From Pseudomonas sp. Irchel 3A7 (GTDB lineage Bacteria; Pseudomonadota; Gammaproteobacteria; Pseudomonadales; Pseudomonadaceae), in contig NZ_FYED01000013.1 of assembly GCF_900187565.1 (NCBI RefSeq), positions 124,001 to 188,000 on the forward strand: a stretch of DNA of 64,000 nt, written 5' to 3'. The notes below the pieces were generated by a model. It saw only the letters and a program-made list of their open reading frames with translations, made no database searches and was not told the DNA's origin. The position numbers and the translations under genes are program-made. This document shows, in pieces, positions 44,967-53,972 of this stretch (its first letter is position 1; the number at the start of each line of letters is the position of its first letter).

Positions 44967-46070
44967 TTAAAGCCTTACGCTAGCGAAAGTCGACTCATTA
45001 CGCGCCTGGCTCAGCGCTGACAACGGCCCGGACAACGGCGACAGCACCAGGGCTTGTGGCAGCGGCATCATCGCCACTTGCTGCGTGGTGTTGGAACCTA
45101 CGCGCTCGTCACGTGGCGGAATGCCGAAGTATTCGCGGTAGCACTTGGAGAAGTGCGGCGTGGACACGAAGCCACACACAGATGCCACTTCGATGATCGA
45201 CATCGGCGTTTGCTTGAGCAGCTGCCGCGCGCGGATCAGGCGCAGCTTCAGGTAGTAACGCGAAGGCGAGCAGTGCAGGTACTTCTGGAACAGCCGCTCC
45301 AGCTGACGACGGGACACGGCGACATACACTGCCAGTTCGTCGAGGTCGATCGGCTCTTCTAGGTTGGCCTCCATCAACGCAACGATTTCCTGCAACTTCG
45401 GCTGGTTGGTGCCGAGCATGTGCTTGAGCGGCACGCGCTGGTGATCCTGTTCGTTGCGGATGCGCTCGTACACGAACATCTCCGAGATCGCGGCGGACAG
45501 TTCACGGCCGTGATCGCGGCTGATCAGGTGCAGCATCATGTCCAGCGGCGCGGTGCCACCGGAACTGGTGAAACGGTTACGGTCCAGGGTGAACAGGCGG
45601 GTACTCATGGCCACCCGCGGGAAGGCTTCCTGCATCGCCGCCAGGCATTCCCAGTGCACGCTGCAATCGAAACCGTCCAGCAGGCCGGCGCAGGCCAGGG
45701 CCCAGCTGCCGGTGCAGACCGCACCCAGGCGACGGGACTGACGCGCCTGGCTTTGCAGCCATGAAACGTGTTCACGGGTAACAGTGCGCTGGATACCGAT
45801 GCCGCCGCAGACAATCACGGTGTCCATTGGAGGGGCTTTGTGCATGGAGGCGTCGGGGGTGATCTGCAGACCGTCACTGGCCCAGACTTGACCGCCATCG
45901 ACGGTGAGGGTCGTCCAGCGATACAGCTCGCGGCCGGACAACTGGTTGGCCATGCGCAGGGGTTCGACTGCGGAGGCCAGGGAAATCAGCGTGAAATTGT
46001 CCAGCAGCAGAAAGCCGATGGATTGAGGCGCACGGTTCTGGGGTTGGGCCCCGGAGTTGAACGTCGTCAT
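44967..46070 (-). CDS. gbdR: Glycine betaine/dimethylglycine-responsive regulator GbdR
   Basis: A 367-aa GlxA-type AraC activator. DJ-1/PfpI-like N-domain (IGFLLLDNFTLISLASAVEPLRMANQ; GAVCTGSWALACAGLLDG) and C-terminal AraC HTH (LDELAVYVAVSRRQLERLF; IIEVASVCGFVSTPHFSKCYREYFG). In P. aeruginosa it senses glycine betaine and dimethylglycine and activates gbc, dgc, sox, cbc and related genes. A ~45-residue tail beyond the HTH is unstructured. Same order gbdR-sdaB-cbcX as PA5380-PA5379-PA5378. Confidence 0.94.
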   Translation of the reverse strand: MTTFNSGAQPQNRAPQSIGFLLLDNFTLISLASAVEPLRMANQLSGRELYRWTTLTVDGGQVWASDGLQITPDASMHKAPPMDTVIVCGGIGIQRTVTREHVSWLQSQARQSRRLGAVCTGSWALACAGLLDGFDCSVHWECLAAMQEAFPRVAMSTRLFTLDRNRFTSSGGTAPLDMMLHLISRDHGRELSAAISEMFVYERIRNEQDHQRVPLKHMLGTNQPKLQEIVALMEANLEEPIDLDELAVYVAVSRRQLERLFQKYLHCSPSRYYLKLRLIRARQLLKQTPMSIIEVASVCGFVSTPHFSKCYREYFGIPPRDERVGSNTTQQVAMMPLPQALVLSPLSGPLSALSQARNESTFASVRL

Positions 46071-46502
46071 CGCGGTATCTCCTCACACAAAGCGGGTGAT
46101 GGCCTCAGGCGGAGGCTCTTGTTATTGCCATCGTTCTCGCGTGGGAGACGGGCTTTGTAATGACAGAGCAATTGCCATGCCTAAATTTGAATGTGCGTTC
46201 AATAACTCCTAAAAACGACGTCGGAATGTGTCTATATATGACGCGCGGCGAGTAGGGGTTATAAGTGCCATCAGTGGCGACAAGCGCTCTGCCCCGTTGC
46301 GTGTGAGCAAATCGGTAGCACTTGTGGGAACAGGGCTGCGAGCAGCCCGGAAAGAGTGTCACCGCAGGCACGGGTGACGGGCGGTCAGGGACCCCATGAT
46401 ACCCCGCCGACGGTGAGACTATTTATCTGTTAGCGACGCGCCAAAAGGTGGCGCGGTTTGGATCGAGTGTTCAGTTTACGCGCAGTTTTGACTGGTCTGG
46501 CC
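46071..46502. other. Non-coding region upstream of gbdR
   Basis: The gap 46071-46610 contains no convincing gene. The part next to gbdR is AT-richer (TTGAATGTGCGTTCAATAACTCC, CTATATATGACG) and should hold the gbdR promoter. The rest is the REPIN at 46503. I see no terminator or operator I can name. Confidence 0.6.
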
Positions 46503-46597
46503 CCATCGCTGGCAAGCCAGCTCCCACAGGGATTCAGGGTGTGATCAAGATATCAGCTACACCAAAGAATCTGTGGGAGCTGGCTTGCCAGCGATGA
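46503..46597. repeat. REPIN, GCTGGCAAGCCAGC subtype
   Basis: Arms ATCGCTGGCAAGCCAGCTCC and its complement, a separate Pseudomonas REP subtype, just after the sdaB stop. Confidence 0.93.
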
Positions 46598-46610
46598 AGT
46601 CAGCTCGGTA

Positions 46611-47987
46611 TCAGCACTCCACCGCGCTGACCGCCAACCCACCCCGCGATGTCTCCTTATATTTGTCATGCATATCGGCACCGGTATCACGCATGGTGCG
46701 GATCACCCGATCCAGCGAGATAAAGTGCTGTCCATCGCCGCGCAATGCCATTTGCGCCGCATTGATCGCTTTCACCGCGGCAATCGCGTTGCGCTCGATA
46801 CACGGCACTTGCACCAGACCGCCCACCGGATCGCACGTCAGCCCCAGGTTATGTTCCAGGCCGATTTCCGCCGCGTTGCACAGTTGCTCCGGGGTGGCGC
46901 CGAGGATTTCCGACAGCCCCGCCGCGGCCATGGCGCAGGCCGAACCGACTTCGCCCTGGCAACCGACTTCGGCACCGGAGATCGAAGCGTTCTTCTTGCA
47001 CAGAATCCCCACCGACGCCGCACCGAGGAAGTAGTCGACGACGTTGGCGTCGGTCACGTCCTCGCTGAACTTCATAAAGTAATGCAACACCGCGGGAATG
47101 ATCCCCGCCGCACCATTGGTCGGTGCCGTGACCATGCGCCCGCCGGCGGCGTTTTCTTCATTGACCGCCAAGGCGAACAGGTTGACCCACTCCATGGCGC
47201 TGAGGGTCGAGCCGATCACGTTGGGTTTGTTCAACTCCTGCAAGCTGCGATGCAGTTTGGCCGCACGCCGGCGCACATTCAGGCCACCGGGCAGGATGCC
47301 TTCGTGCTTGAGGCCGTGATCGACGCAATCCTGCATGGCGCGCCAGAGCTTCATCAGGCCGCTGCGGATTTCCTCTTCGCTGCGCCAGACCTTCTCGTTG
47401 GCCATCATGAGTTCGGCTACGCGCAGATTGTGCTTCTTGCACAGCTCCAACAACTCGGCAGCAGAGGAAAAATCATAGGGCAACACAGTGCGGTCAAGGT
47501 CGACCACCCCGCTGGAGGCCTGGGCCTCGTCGACGACAAAACCGCCGCCGACCGAATAGTAGGTGTCGCGATGCAACTCGCCGTCATTGCCTTCGACAAT
47601 CAGGGTCATGGCATTGGGATGGAACGGCAGGTTTTCGTCGATCAGGCGCATGTCCCGACCCCAGATGAAGGGCACCGACAAACGACCGTCGAGCAACAGC
47701 GTGTCGGTTTCGCGCAGGGTGGCGATGCGGATGCCGATTTGCGACGGATCGATCGCATCCGGCCACTCGCCCATCAGGCCCATGATCACCGCGTTGTCGC
47801 TGCCGTGACCGATGCCGGTGGCGGACAACGAACCATAGAGCTGAACTTCGACCCTGCGCACCTGCTCCAGCAGACCCCGTTCACGCAAACCTTGTACAAA
47901 CAAAGCCGCCGCCCGCATGGGTCCCACGGTGTGCGAACTGGAAGGGCCGATGCCGATTTTGAACAGGTCGAAAACACTGATAGCCAT
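46611..47987 (-). CDS. sdaB: L-serine ammonia-lyase
   Basis: A 458-aa single-chain iron-sulfur serine dehydratase giving pyruvate and ammonia. N-terminal VFDLFKIGIGPSSSHTVGPM, central TAPTNGAAGIIPAVLHY, and CDPVGGLVQVPCIERN with the [4Fe-4S] cysteines. Start 47987 (MAISVFDLF). It completes the route from betaine-derived glycine through serine to central metabolism. Confidence 0.95.
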   Translation of the reverse strand: MAISVFDLFKIGIGPSSSHTVGPMRAAALFVQGLRERGLLEQVRRVEVQLYGSLSATGIGHGSDNAVIMGLMGEWPDAIDPSQIGIRIATLRETDTLLLDGRLSVPFIWGRDMRLIDENLPFHPNAMTLIVEGNDGELHRDTYYSVGGGFVVDEAQASSGVVDLDRTVLPYDFSSAAELLELCKKHNLRVAELMMANEKVWRSEEEIRSGLMKLWRAMQDCVDHGLKHEGILPGGLNVRRRAAKLHRSLQELNKPNVIGSTLSAMEWVNLFALAVNEENAAGGRMVTAPTNGAAGIIPAVLHYFMKFSEDVTDANVVDYFLGAASVGILCKKNASISGAEVGCQGEVGSACAMAAAGLSEILGATPEQLCNAAEIGLEHNLGLTCDPVGGLVQVPCIERNAIAAVKAINAAQMALRGDGQHFISLDRVIRTMRDTGADMHDKYKETSRGGLAVSAVEC

Positions 47988-48423
47988 TACTGCCGAACTC
48001 CTGGATGAGCCAACTCCAGGCGCAAAAACGCCCGGTGGCGGAGCTGCTACGCTCAAGCTGCAATCCGCCGAGATGACTGCATCATCAGGCTTTTGTCTTG
48101 TCGTTCGACGTCTCTAACCGACGCACTCATGTCCACTAACGCCGTGGGCGTTTTACGCCATGTTTTCGGCGTTTTTTTGCGATGCAGAGGGGGAAATGGG
48201 GCTGAAAAAATCTGTAAACGACGTCACTGACACTGGATGCGACCATCCCTGTACTGGTTACGACGCACCCTGTAGGCGTCAGATTTTCACTGGTACATGA
48301 TCATATCGACTCGATTGCAAGGCGCCGTGGTAGAGCTGTCTCCAAAACGCCATCCAGCCGCAACTCTATAAGTGCGGTGGTCCAGTCGGAACACTGCCAA
48401 AAAAAACACCAAGGAGTCCATCC
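47988..48423. promoter_or_regulatory. Divergent sdaB-cbcX control region
   Basis: 436 bp without a gene. The sdaB side has a GGCG/CGCC hairpin (48014-48032). An intrinsic-terminator-like element lies at 48139-48177. The cbcX side has a GCGAC/ACGAC direct pair at 48239-48243 and 48260-48264, a possible GbdR site. RBS AAGGAG before cbcX. No glycine riboswitch consensus was seen. Confidence 0.5.
48139..48177 (+). terminator. Orphan terminator-like hairpin upstream of cbcX
   Basis: An outer stem CGCCG/CGGCG encloses an inner stem GGCG-TTTTA-CGCC and is followed by seven T on the plus strand. No plus-strand gene precedes it, so it would end a short leader or small RNA, or protect sdaB from antisense transcription. 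Confidence 0.45.
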
Positions 48424-49371
48424 ATGAAAGGTTCCCCGTCGTTGTTGTTGGCCGCCATGCTTAGTCTGCCGGTTCTGGCGCAAGCCGCCGAACCGGCCCA
48501 ATGCAGCACCGTAAACTTCTCCGATGTCGGCTGGACTGACATTACTGTCACCACCGCCACTACCAGCGTCGTCCTCGATGCCCTGGGCTACAAGACCAAA
48601 ACCACCATGATTTCCGTGCCAGTGACCTACAAGTCGCTGGCCGATGGCAAGAACATGGACATCTTCCTCGGCAACTGGATGCCGACCATGGAAAACGACA
48701 TCAAGCCCTATCGCGATGCCGGCACCGTGGACACCCTGCGCGCCAACCTTGAAAACGCCAAATACACCCTCGCCGTACCGGAAGAGCTGTACAACAAAGG
48801 CCTGAAGGATTTCGCCGACATCGCCAAGTTCAAGAAAGAACTGGACGGCAAAATCTACGGTATCGAACCGGGTAACGACGGTAACCGTCTGATCCAGAGC
48901 ATGATCGACAAGAACGCCTTCGGCTTGAAAGACGCCGGCTTCAAGGTGGTCGAGTCCAGCGAGGCAGGCATGCTCTCGCAAGTCGATCGCGCCCAGCGCC
49001 GCAACACCGCGGTGGTGTTCCTGGGCTGGGAACCGCACCCGATGAACACACGCTTCAAGATGAAGTACCTGACCGGCGGCGACGAGTTCTTCGGCCCCAA
49101 CTTCGGCCAGGCGACCATCTACACCAACACCCGCAAGGGTTACGCCCAGGAATGCAGCAACGTGGGTCAGCTGCTCAAAAACCTGGTCTTCACCCTCGAC
49201 ATGGAAAGCACGCTGATGGGCAACGTCCTGGACGACAAGATGAAGCCTGACGCAGCCGCGAAGGCCTGGCTGAAAAAGAACCCACAGGTACTCGATACCT
49301 GGCTCGCTGGCGTGACCACCATTGACGGTAAACCAGGCCTGGAGGCCGTGAAAGCCAAGCTCGCGCAGTAA
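48424..49371 (+). CDS. cbcX: Choline ABC transporter substrate-binding protein CbcX
   Basis: A 315-aa periplasmic binding protein, signal peptide MKGSPSLLLAAMLSLPVLAQA-AEP. Conserved quaternary-amine-binding blocks: FSDVGWTDITVTTATTS, FLGNWMPTMEND, YGIEPGNDGN, FLGWEPHPMN. Feeds choline to CbcWV. A hairpin separates it from cbcW. Confidence 0.94.
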   Translation: MKGSPSLLLAAMLSLPVLAQAAEPAQCSTVNFSDVGWTDITVTTATTSVVLDALGYKTKTTMISVPVTYKSLADGKNMDIFLGNWMPTMENDIKPYRDAGTVDTLRANLENAKYTLAVPEELYNKGLKDFADIAKFKKELDGKIYGIEPGNDGNRLIQSMIDKNAFGLKDAGFKVVESSEAGMLSQVDRAQRRNTAVVFLGWEPHPMNTRFKMKYLTGGDEFFGPNFGQATIYTNTRKGYAQECSNVGQLLKNLVFTLDMESTLMGNVLDDKMKPDAAAKAWLKKNPQVLDTWLAGVTTIDGKPGLEAVKAKLAQ

Positions 49372-49378
49372 TCGCTTA

Positions 49379-49403
49379 TGCCGGGCAGGTCTGCCTGCCC
49401 GGG
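49379..49403 (+). promoter_or_regulatory. Intercistronic hairpin cbcX-cbcW
   Basis: CCGGGCAG pairs with CTGCCCGG around a short loop, 8 bp after the cbcX stop, with a short TTTATTTCC tail. Such hairpins typically stabilise the upstream binding-protein mRNA or attenuate the downstream permease genes. Confidence 0.6.
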
Positions 49404-49437
49404 CTGTTTATTTCCTTGCATGCGGACGTTCACTACC

Positions 49438-50283
49438 ATGCTGATTGATCAGAAAATACCTCTAGGCCAGCACATTGCGAGCTTTGTCGAATGGTTGACG
49501 CAACACGGCGCCAACACCTTCGACGCCATTGCCGTGACGCTGGAAACGATGATCCACGGCGTGACTTTCGCGCTGACCTGGTTCAACCCGCTGGTCTTGA
49601 TCGGCCTCATCGCCCTCCTGGCCCACTTGATCCAGCGCAAATGGGGGTTGACCGCCTTTGTTGTCGCCTCCTTTCTGCTGATCCTCAACCTGGGGTACTG
49701 GCAGGAAACCATGGAGACCCTCGCCCAGGTGTTGTTCGCCACCCTGGTCTGCGTGGTCATCGGCGTGCCACTGGGCATCGTCGCCGCGCACAAGCCGATG
49801 TTCTACACTGTAATGCGTCCGGTACTCGATCTGATGCAGACCGTACCGACCTTCGTTTACCTCATTCCTACCCTGACCCTCTTCGGGCTGGGTGTGGTGC
49901 CAGGCCTGATCTCCACGGTGGTGTTCGCCATTGCCGCGCCGATCCGCCTGACCTACCTGGGCATCCGCGATGTCCCACAAGAATTGATGGACGCCGGCAA
50001 GGCCTTCGGCTGCTCGCGTCGTCAACTGCTGACACGGATCGAACTGCCCCACGCCATGCCGAGCATCGCGGCCGGCATCACCCAGTGCATCATGCTGTCG
50101 CTGTCGATGGTGGTGATCGCGGCACTGGTGGGCGCCGATGGATTGGGTAAACCGGTGGTCAACGCACTGAACACTGCTGATATCGCCCTGGGCTTCGAAG
50201 CGGGCCTGGCGATCGTACTGCTGGCGATCATGCTCGACCGTATCTGCAAACAACCCGAAGCCAAAGTAGGGGGTGACGCATGA
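49438..50283 (+). CDS. cbcW: Choline/betaine/carnitine ABC transporter permease CbcW
   Basis: A 281-aa inner-membrane permease of the ProW type with about six to seven helices (PLVLIGLIALLAHLI, AFVVASFLLILNLGYW, VLFATLVCVVIGVPLGIVAA, FVYLIPTLTLFGLGVVPGL). The EAA loop is DAGKAFGCSRRQLLTRIELPHAMPS. Start 49438 (MLIDQKIPL). Its stop overlaps the cbcV start (ATGA). Confidence 0.93.
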   Translation: MLIDQKIPLGQHIASFVEWLTQHGANTFDAIAVTLETMIHGVTFALTWFNPLVLIGLIALLAHLIQRKWGLTAFVVASFLLILNLGYWQETMETLAQVLFATLVCVVIGVPLGIVAAHKPMFYTVMRPVLDLMQTVPTFVYLIPTLTLFGLGVVPGLISTVVFAIAAPIRLTYLGIRDVPQELMDAGKAFGCSRRQLLTRIELPHAMPSIAAGITQCIMLSLSMVVIAALVGADGLGKPVVNALNTADIALGFEAGLAIVLLAIMLDRICKQPEAKVGGDA

Positions 50284-51458
50284 GCATAATTCGCTTCGAA
50301 GACGTCGACGTGATCTTCACCAAAGATCCGCGCGAAGCACTGAAACTTCTCGATCAAGGCTTGACCCGCAGCGAGATCCTGAAAAAGACCGGGCAGATCG
50401 TTGGCGTCGAAAAAGCCAGCCTGGATATCGAAAAAGGTGAAATCTGCGTGCTGATGGGCCTTTCCGGCTCCGGCAAGTCCAGCCTGCTGCGTTGCATCAA
50501 CGGCCTCAACACCGTCAGCCGCGGCAAGTTGTTCGTCGAGCACGAAGGCAAGCAGATCAACATTGCGTCCTGCACGGCCGCCGAACTGAAAATGATGCGC
50601 ACCAAGCGCATTGCGATGGTGTTCCAGAAGTTTGCCCTGATGCCTTGGCTGACAGTGCGCGAGAACATCAGTTTCGGCCTCGAAATGCAGGGTCGGCCGG
50701 AGAAGGAACGCAAAAAGCTGGTCGATGAAAAACTCGAACTGGTGGGCTTGACCCAATGGCGCAACAAGAAGCCCGATGAGCTGTCCGGCGGCATGCAACA
50801 GCGTGTGGGCCTGGCCCGTGCGCTGGCAATGGACGCCGACATTCTGCTGATGGACGAACCGTTCTCGGCCCTCGACCCGCTGATTCGCCAGGGCCTGCAG
50901 GATGAACTGCTGGAACTGCAACGCAAGCTGAGCAAAACCATCGTGTTCGTGAGCCACGACCTCGACGAAGCCCTGAAGCTCGGCAGCCGTATCGCGATCA
51001 TGAAAGACGGCCGGATCATCCAGTACAGCAAGCCTGAAGAAATCGTCCTCAACCCGGCGGACGACTACGTGCGGACCTTCGTGGCCCACACCAACCCGCT
51101 GAACGTACTGTGCGGCCGCAGCCTGATGCGCACCCTGGACAACTGCAAGCGCATCAACGGTTCGGTCTGCCTGGATCCGGGCGGCGATTCGTGGCTCGAC
51201 CTGGCAGAGGGCAACACGATCAAGGGCGCACGCCAGAACGGCTCGGTGCTGGACCTGCAGAACTGGGTACCGGGGCAAGCGGTTGAAGGCCTGGGTCGTC
51301 GACCTACCCTGGTGGATTCGAGCATCGGCATGCGCGACGCGCTGCAGATCCGCTACCAGACCGGCAACAAGCTTGTACTGCACGACAACAACCATGTGGT
51401 CGGGATTCTCGGCGACAGCGAGCTGTACCACGCACTGCTCGGCAAGAACCTGGGGTAA
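50280..51458 (+). CDS. cbcV: Choline/betaine/carnitine ABC transporter ATPase CbcV
   Basis: A 392-aa ProV-type ATPase. Walker A GLSGSGKS at 60-67, Q-loop FQKFALMPW, signature LSGGMQQRVGLARAL, Walker B ILLMDEPFSALDP, H-loop VSHDLDEA. The C-terminal ~120 residues are a regulatory region. Overlaps cbcW by 4 bp. Confidence 0.94.
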   Translation: MSIIRFEDVDVIFTKDPREALKLLDQGLTRSEILKKTGQIVGVEKASLDIEKGEICVLMGLSGSGKSSLLRCINGLNTVSRGKLFVEHEGKQINIASCTAAELKMMRTKRIAMVFQKFALMPWLTVRENISFGLEMQGRPEKERKKLVDEKLELVGLTQWRNKKPDELSGGMQQRVGLARALAMDADILLMDEPFSALDPLIRQGLQDELLELQRKLSKTIVFVSHDLDEALKLGSRIAIMKDGRIIQYSKPEEIVLNPADDYVRTFVAHTNPLNVLCGRSLMRTLDNCKRINGSVCLDPGGDSWLDLAEGNTIKGARQNGSVLDLQNWVPGQAVEGLGRRPTLVDSSIGMRDALQIRYQTGNKLVLHDNNHVVGILGDSELYHALLGKNLG

Positions 51459-51470
51459 GGCAACAGACAC

Positions 51471-51503
51471 AAAAACGCCGCGAGAGGATCGCGGCGTTTT
51501 TGT
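51471..51503 (+). terminator. Intrinsic terminator after cbcXWV
   Basis: Stem ACGCCGCGA/TCGCGGCGT flanked by A5 and T5 runs, 12 bp after the cbcV stop. The symmetric tracts allow it to work in both directions. Confidence 0.9.
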
Positions 51504-51545
51504 TTATGGGGATATCGGGTCAATCTGCTTTGCGGCTAATGACCC

Positions 51546-51612
51546 CTTCGCGAGCAGGCTCGCTCCCACATTGGAATGCGGTCAACTGTGGAAGCGAGCC
51601 TGCTCGCGAAGA
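51546..51612. repeat. REPIN between cbcV and betT
   Basis: Compact inverted REP pair; the right arm has one changed base (GTGGAAGCGAGCC). Confidence 0.93.
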
Positions 51613-51652
51613 ACGCGACGCGGTGTCATGGAAACACCGCGCCACTTACAAC

Positions 51653-53650
51653 TTAGCTATACACCCGGCCAAGGAGCTGCCTATGGCTTTCGAACTGATC
51701 GAGCACGTCACGGGTGATCTGATCCTGGGTGAAGCCCATCAAGTCGTAGTCCTGGCTGCCGTTGTGCAGGTACACCTCGGCACGGTAGTAGCGCTGGCGT
51801 GCCTCATCGGATTGAGCCGATTCAGTTGGCGTGGCCAGGTACCCATCCAGGCTGACTTCGTAGACAAAAGGGTTGCCCTCTTCCATCTCGATCCGCAGGC
51901 CCATGCAACGCTTGGACTTGCCCAGCAAGGTTTGCACATCCAGGCCTTGAGCGCGCATTTGCACGGCGGCATCTTCCAGCGCCGGCGTTACATGCTTGTC
52001 CATGAAGCGCTGTACCACCGACTGGCTCGGTTGCAGGTCCAGTTGAGTCAGGCGCTCGGTGAAACCACGGCGACCGCGTGCCGCCAGTTCCGCTTGTTCC
52101 TGCTCGATCTGCACGTCCTGGCGCATGGCCTTGTGCAAGCCGAACATGAAAAACACCAGCACCACCGAGAACGGCAGTCCCGCCAGCACCACCATGGTTT
52201 GCATGGCTTCGAAGTTACCGGCGAACAGCAGACCAATGGTCACCAGGGTGATCACCGCCGACCAGAAAATCCGCAACCAGTGCGGGGCGTCTTCGTCGAC
52301 GTTACCGCCCTTGCACGACAGGTTGGCCATCATCACCGCGCCGGAATCCGCCGGTGTCAGGAACAGCACGAAACCAACGAAAATCGAGACGCCGATTACC
52401 ACTTTCGACGCCGGGTAGTGTTCAAGCAACTGGTAGATCGCCATGGACGGCTGTTCCAGCGCCGTCTTGCCGAGTTCCACCGCCCCATGGTTCATCACCA
52501 GGTCCAGGGCCGAGTTGCCGAAGATCGACAGCCACGCCAGGGTGAAACCCAGTGGGATCAGCAGCACGCCAGCGACCAGTTCACGCACCGTGCGACCACG
52601 GGAAATACGCGCGATGAACATGCCCACGAATGGCGCCCAGGAAATCCACCAGGCCCAGTAGAACAGAGTCCACAGGCCCAACCAGCGGTCGGACTTCTCA
52701 CTGTCGCCTTCGTACACATAGAGGTCGAACGTCTTCAGCACCACACCGTTCAGGTAGTCACCGATGTTCTGCACGAAGCCGTTGAGCAGGTGCAGGGTCG
52801 GGCCGAACAGCAGCACGAAAATCAGCAGGCCGCTGAACAAAACGATGTTCAGGTTGGACAGACGGCGAATGCCGTTTTCCACACCCGACACAGCAGCAAT
52901 GGTCGCCACGGTGCTCATCACGATGATCACGATCAGCAGGTTGGTGTTGCTGTGCTCCATGCCGAACAGGTTTTCAAGGCCCGACGACACTTGCAGCGAA
53001 CCAATCCCCAGGTTGGTCACCAGACCCAACAGGGTCACGAACATGCCGAAACCGTCCACCGCGTGACCGGCCGCGCCTTTGACCCAACGCTCACCCGCCA
53101 GCGGGTACAGCGCCGAACGCAACGCCAGTGGCTGGTTGTGACGGTAGGCAAAGTACGCCACGGCCAGGCCGACCAATGCGTAGATCGCCCAGCCATGCAG
53201 GCCCCAGTGCAGGAACGTCAGCTGAACCGCCTGACGTGCCGCCAGGTTGCTGGCAGCGACGCCTTCCGGCGGGTTGAAGTAGTGATCCAGCGGCTCGGAG
53301 GCGCCGAAGTACAGCAACGAGATGCCGATACCCGACGAGAACAGCATCCCCGCCCAGGCGCCGTAGCTGAAGTCCGGGGTGTCGTCCTTGCTGCCCAGTT
53401 TCAGTTTGCCGTAGGACGAAAACGCCAGGCCGACGACGAAGATCAGATAGGCGGCAATCACCACCATGTAGTACCAGCCAAAGCTGCGGGACAACCAGGC
53501 CTGGGCCGTTCCGAGCATTTTGCCCGCCTCTTGCGGGGCGATGATCAGAATGGCGGTCAACAACAGAATCAACGCGGTAGAGGTGTAGAACACCCAACCG
53601 TTGACCGTCACCTTTTCCGGCGGGGTCTTTATAAGCGAGGCAGAACTCAT
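51653..53650 (-). CDS. betT: BCCT family choline transporter BetT
   Basis: A 665-aa secondary transporter with 12 predicted helices, beginning VFYTSTALILLLTAILII. The BCCT glycine-rich segment GMLFSSGIGISLLYFGASEP and tryptophan-rich WTLFYWAWWISWAPFVGMFIARIS are intact. A ~140-residue cytoplasmic C-terminal extension, as in osmo-responsive BetT, includes NPFVYEVSLDGYLATP. Divergent from betI. Confidence 0.94.
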   Translation of the reverse strand: MSSASLIKTPPEKVTVNGWVFYTSTALILLLTAILIIAPQEAGKMLGTAQAWLSRSFGWYYMVVIAAYLIFVVGLAFSSYGKLKLGSKDDTPDFSYGAWAGMLFSSGIGISLLYFGASEPLDHYFNPPEGVAASNLAARQAVQLTFLHWGLHGWAIYALVGLAVAYFAYRHNQPLALRSALYPLAGERWVKGAAGHAVDGFGMFVTLLGLVTNLGIGSLQVSSGLENLFGMEHSNTNLLIVIIVMSTVATIAAVSGVENGIRRLSNLNIVLFSGLLIFVLLFGPTLHLLNGFVQNIGDYLNGVVLKTFDLYVYEGDSEKSDRWLGLWTLFYWAWWISWAPFVGMFIARISRGRTVRELVAGVLLIPLGFTLAWLSIFGNSALDLVMNHGAVELGKTALEQPSMAIYQLLEHYPASKVVIGVSIFVGFVLFLTPADSGAVMMANLSCKGGNVDEDAPHWLRIFWSAVITLVTIGLLFAGNFEAMQTMVVLAGLPFSVVLVFFMFGLHKAMRQDVQIEQEQAELAARGRRGFTERLTQLDLQPSQSVVQRFMDKHVTPALEDAAVQMRAQGLDVQTLLGKSKRCMGLRIEMEEGNPFVYEVSLDGYLATPTESAQSDEARQRYYRAEVYLHNGSQDYDLMGFTQDQITRDVLDQFESHRQLLGRVYS

Positions 53651-53972
53651 TGCACAGATGCTCCAGGCAGTGCGAGTGAAGAACGCAAGGCAACACGGAA
53701 CCCGACCAATCGGTTAGTGGGCAGCCGACCAGTGGGTGATATAAAGACACCCCGAAAAAAGCCCGAAGCCCGGGAGCGCCAGTGCGCGTGGGTTTCGAGC
53801 GTTTTGGGATGTCGTTTTTCCGCCAGCTACATGTAGGAAAAACCTGTAGGCAGCGACGATTTGTCGCAGATCTTATTCTTTGTTGATTGAACGTTCAATC
53901 AAAACAAAATAGACTGGCCCTCAATCCGATAGACGTTTTGCGTCTGCCGGAAGGCCCAAGGAGATGTGCAAG
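53651..53972. promoter_or_regulatory. Divergent betT-betI control region
   Basis: 322 bp holding promoters for betT and betIBA. The only strong element I see is the BetI-type palindrome at 53883. An A/T-rich segment around 53864-53925 is the likely promoter zone. Confidence 0.6.
53883..53902. promoter_or_regulatory. Probable BetI operator (perfect palindrome)
   Basis: TTGATTGAACGTTCAATCAA is a perfect 20-bp inverted repeat, 71 bp before betI. Position and the TetR-type symmetry match BetI autoregulation, where choline relieves repression. Confidence 0.8.

Noticed and set aside
47988..48200. Glycine riboswitch in the sdaB leader
   Set aside because: Expected from the pathway, but I could not find the conserved tandem aptamer core; only GC hairpins are visible.
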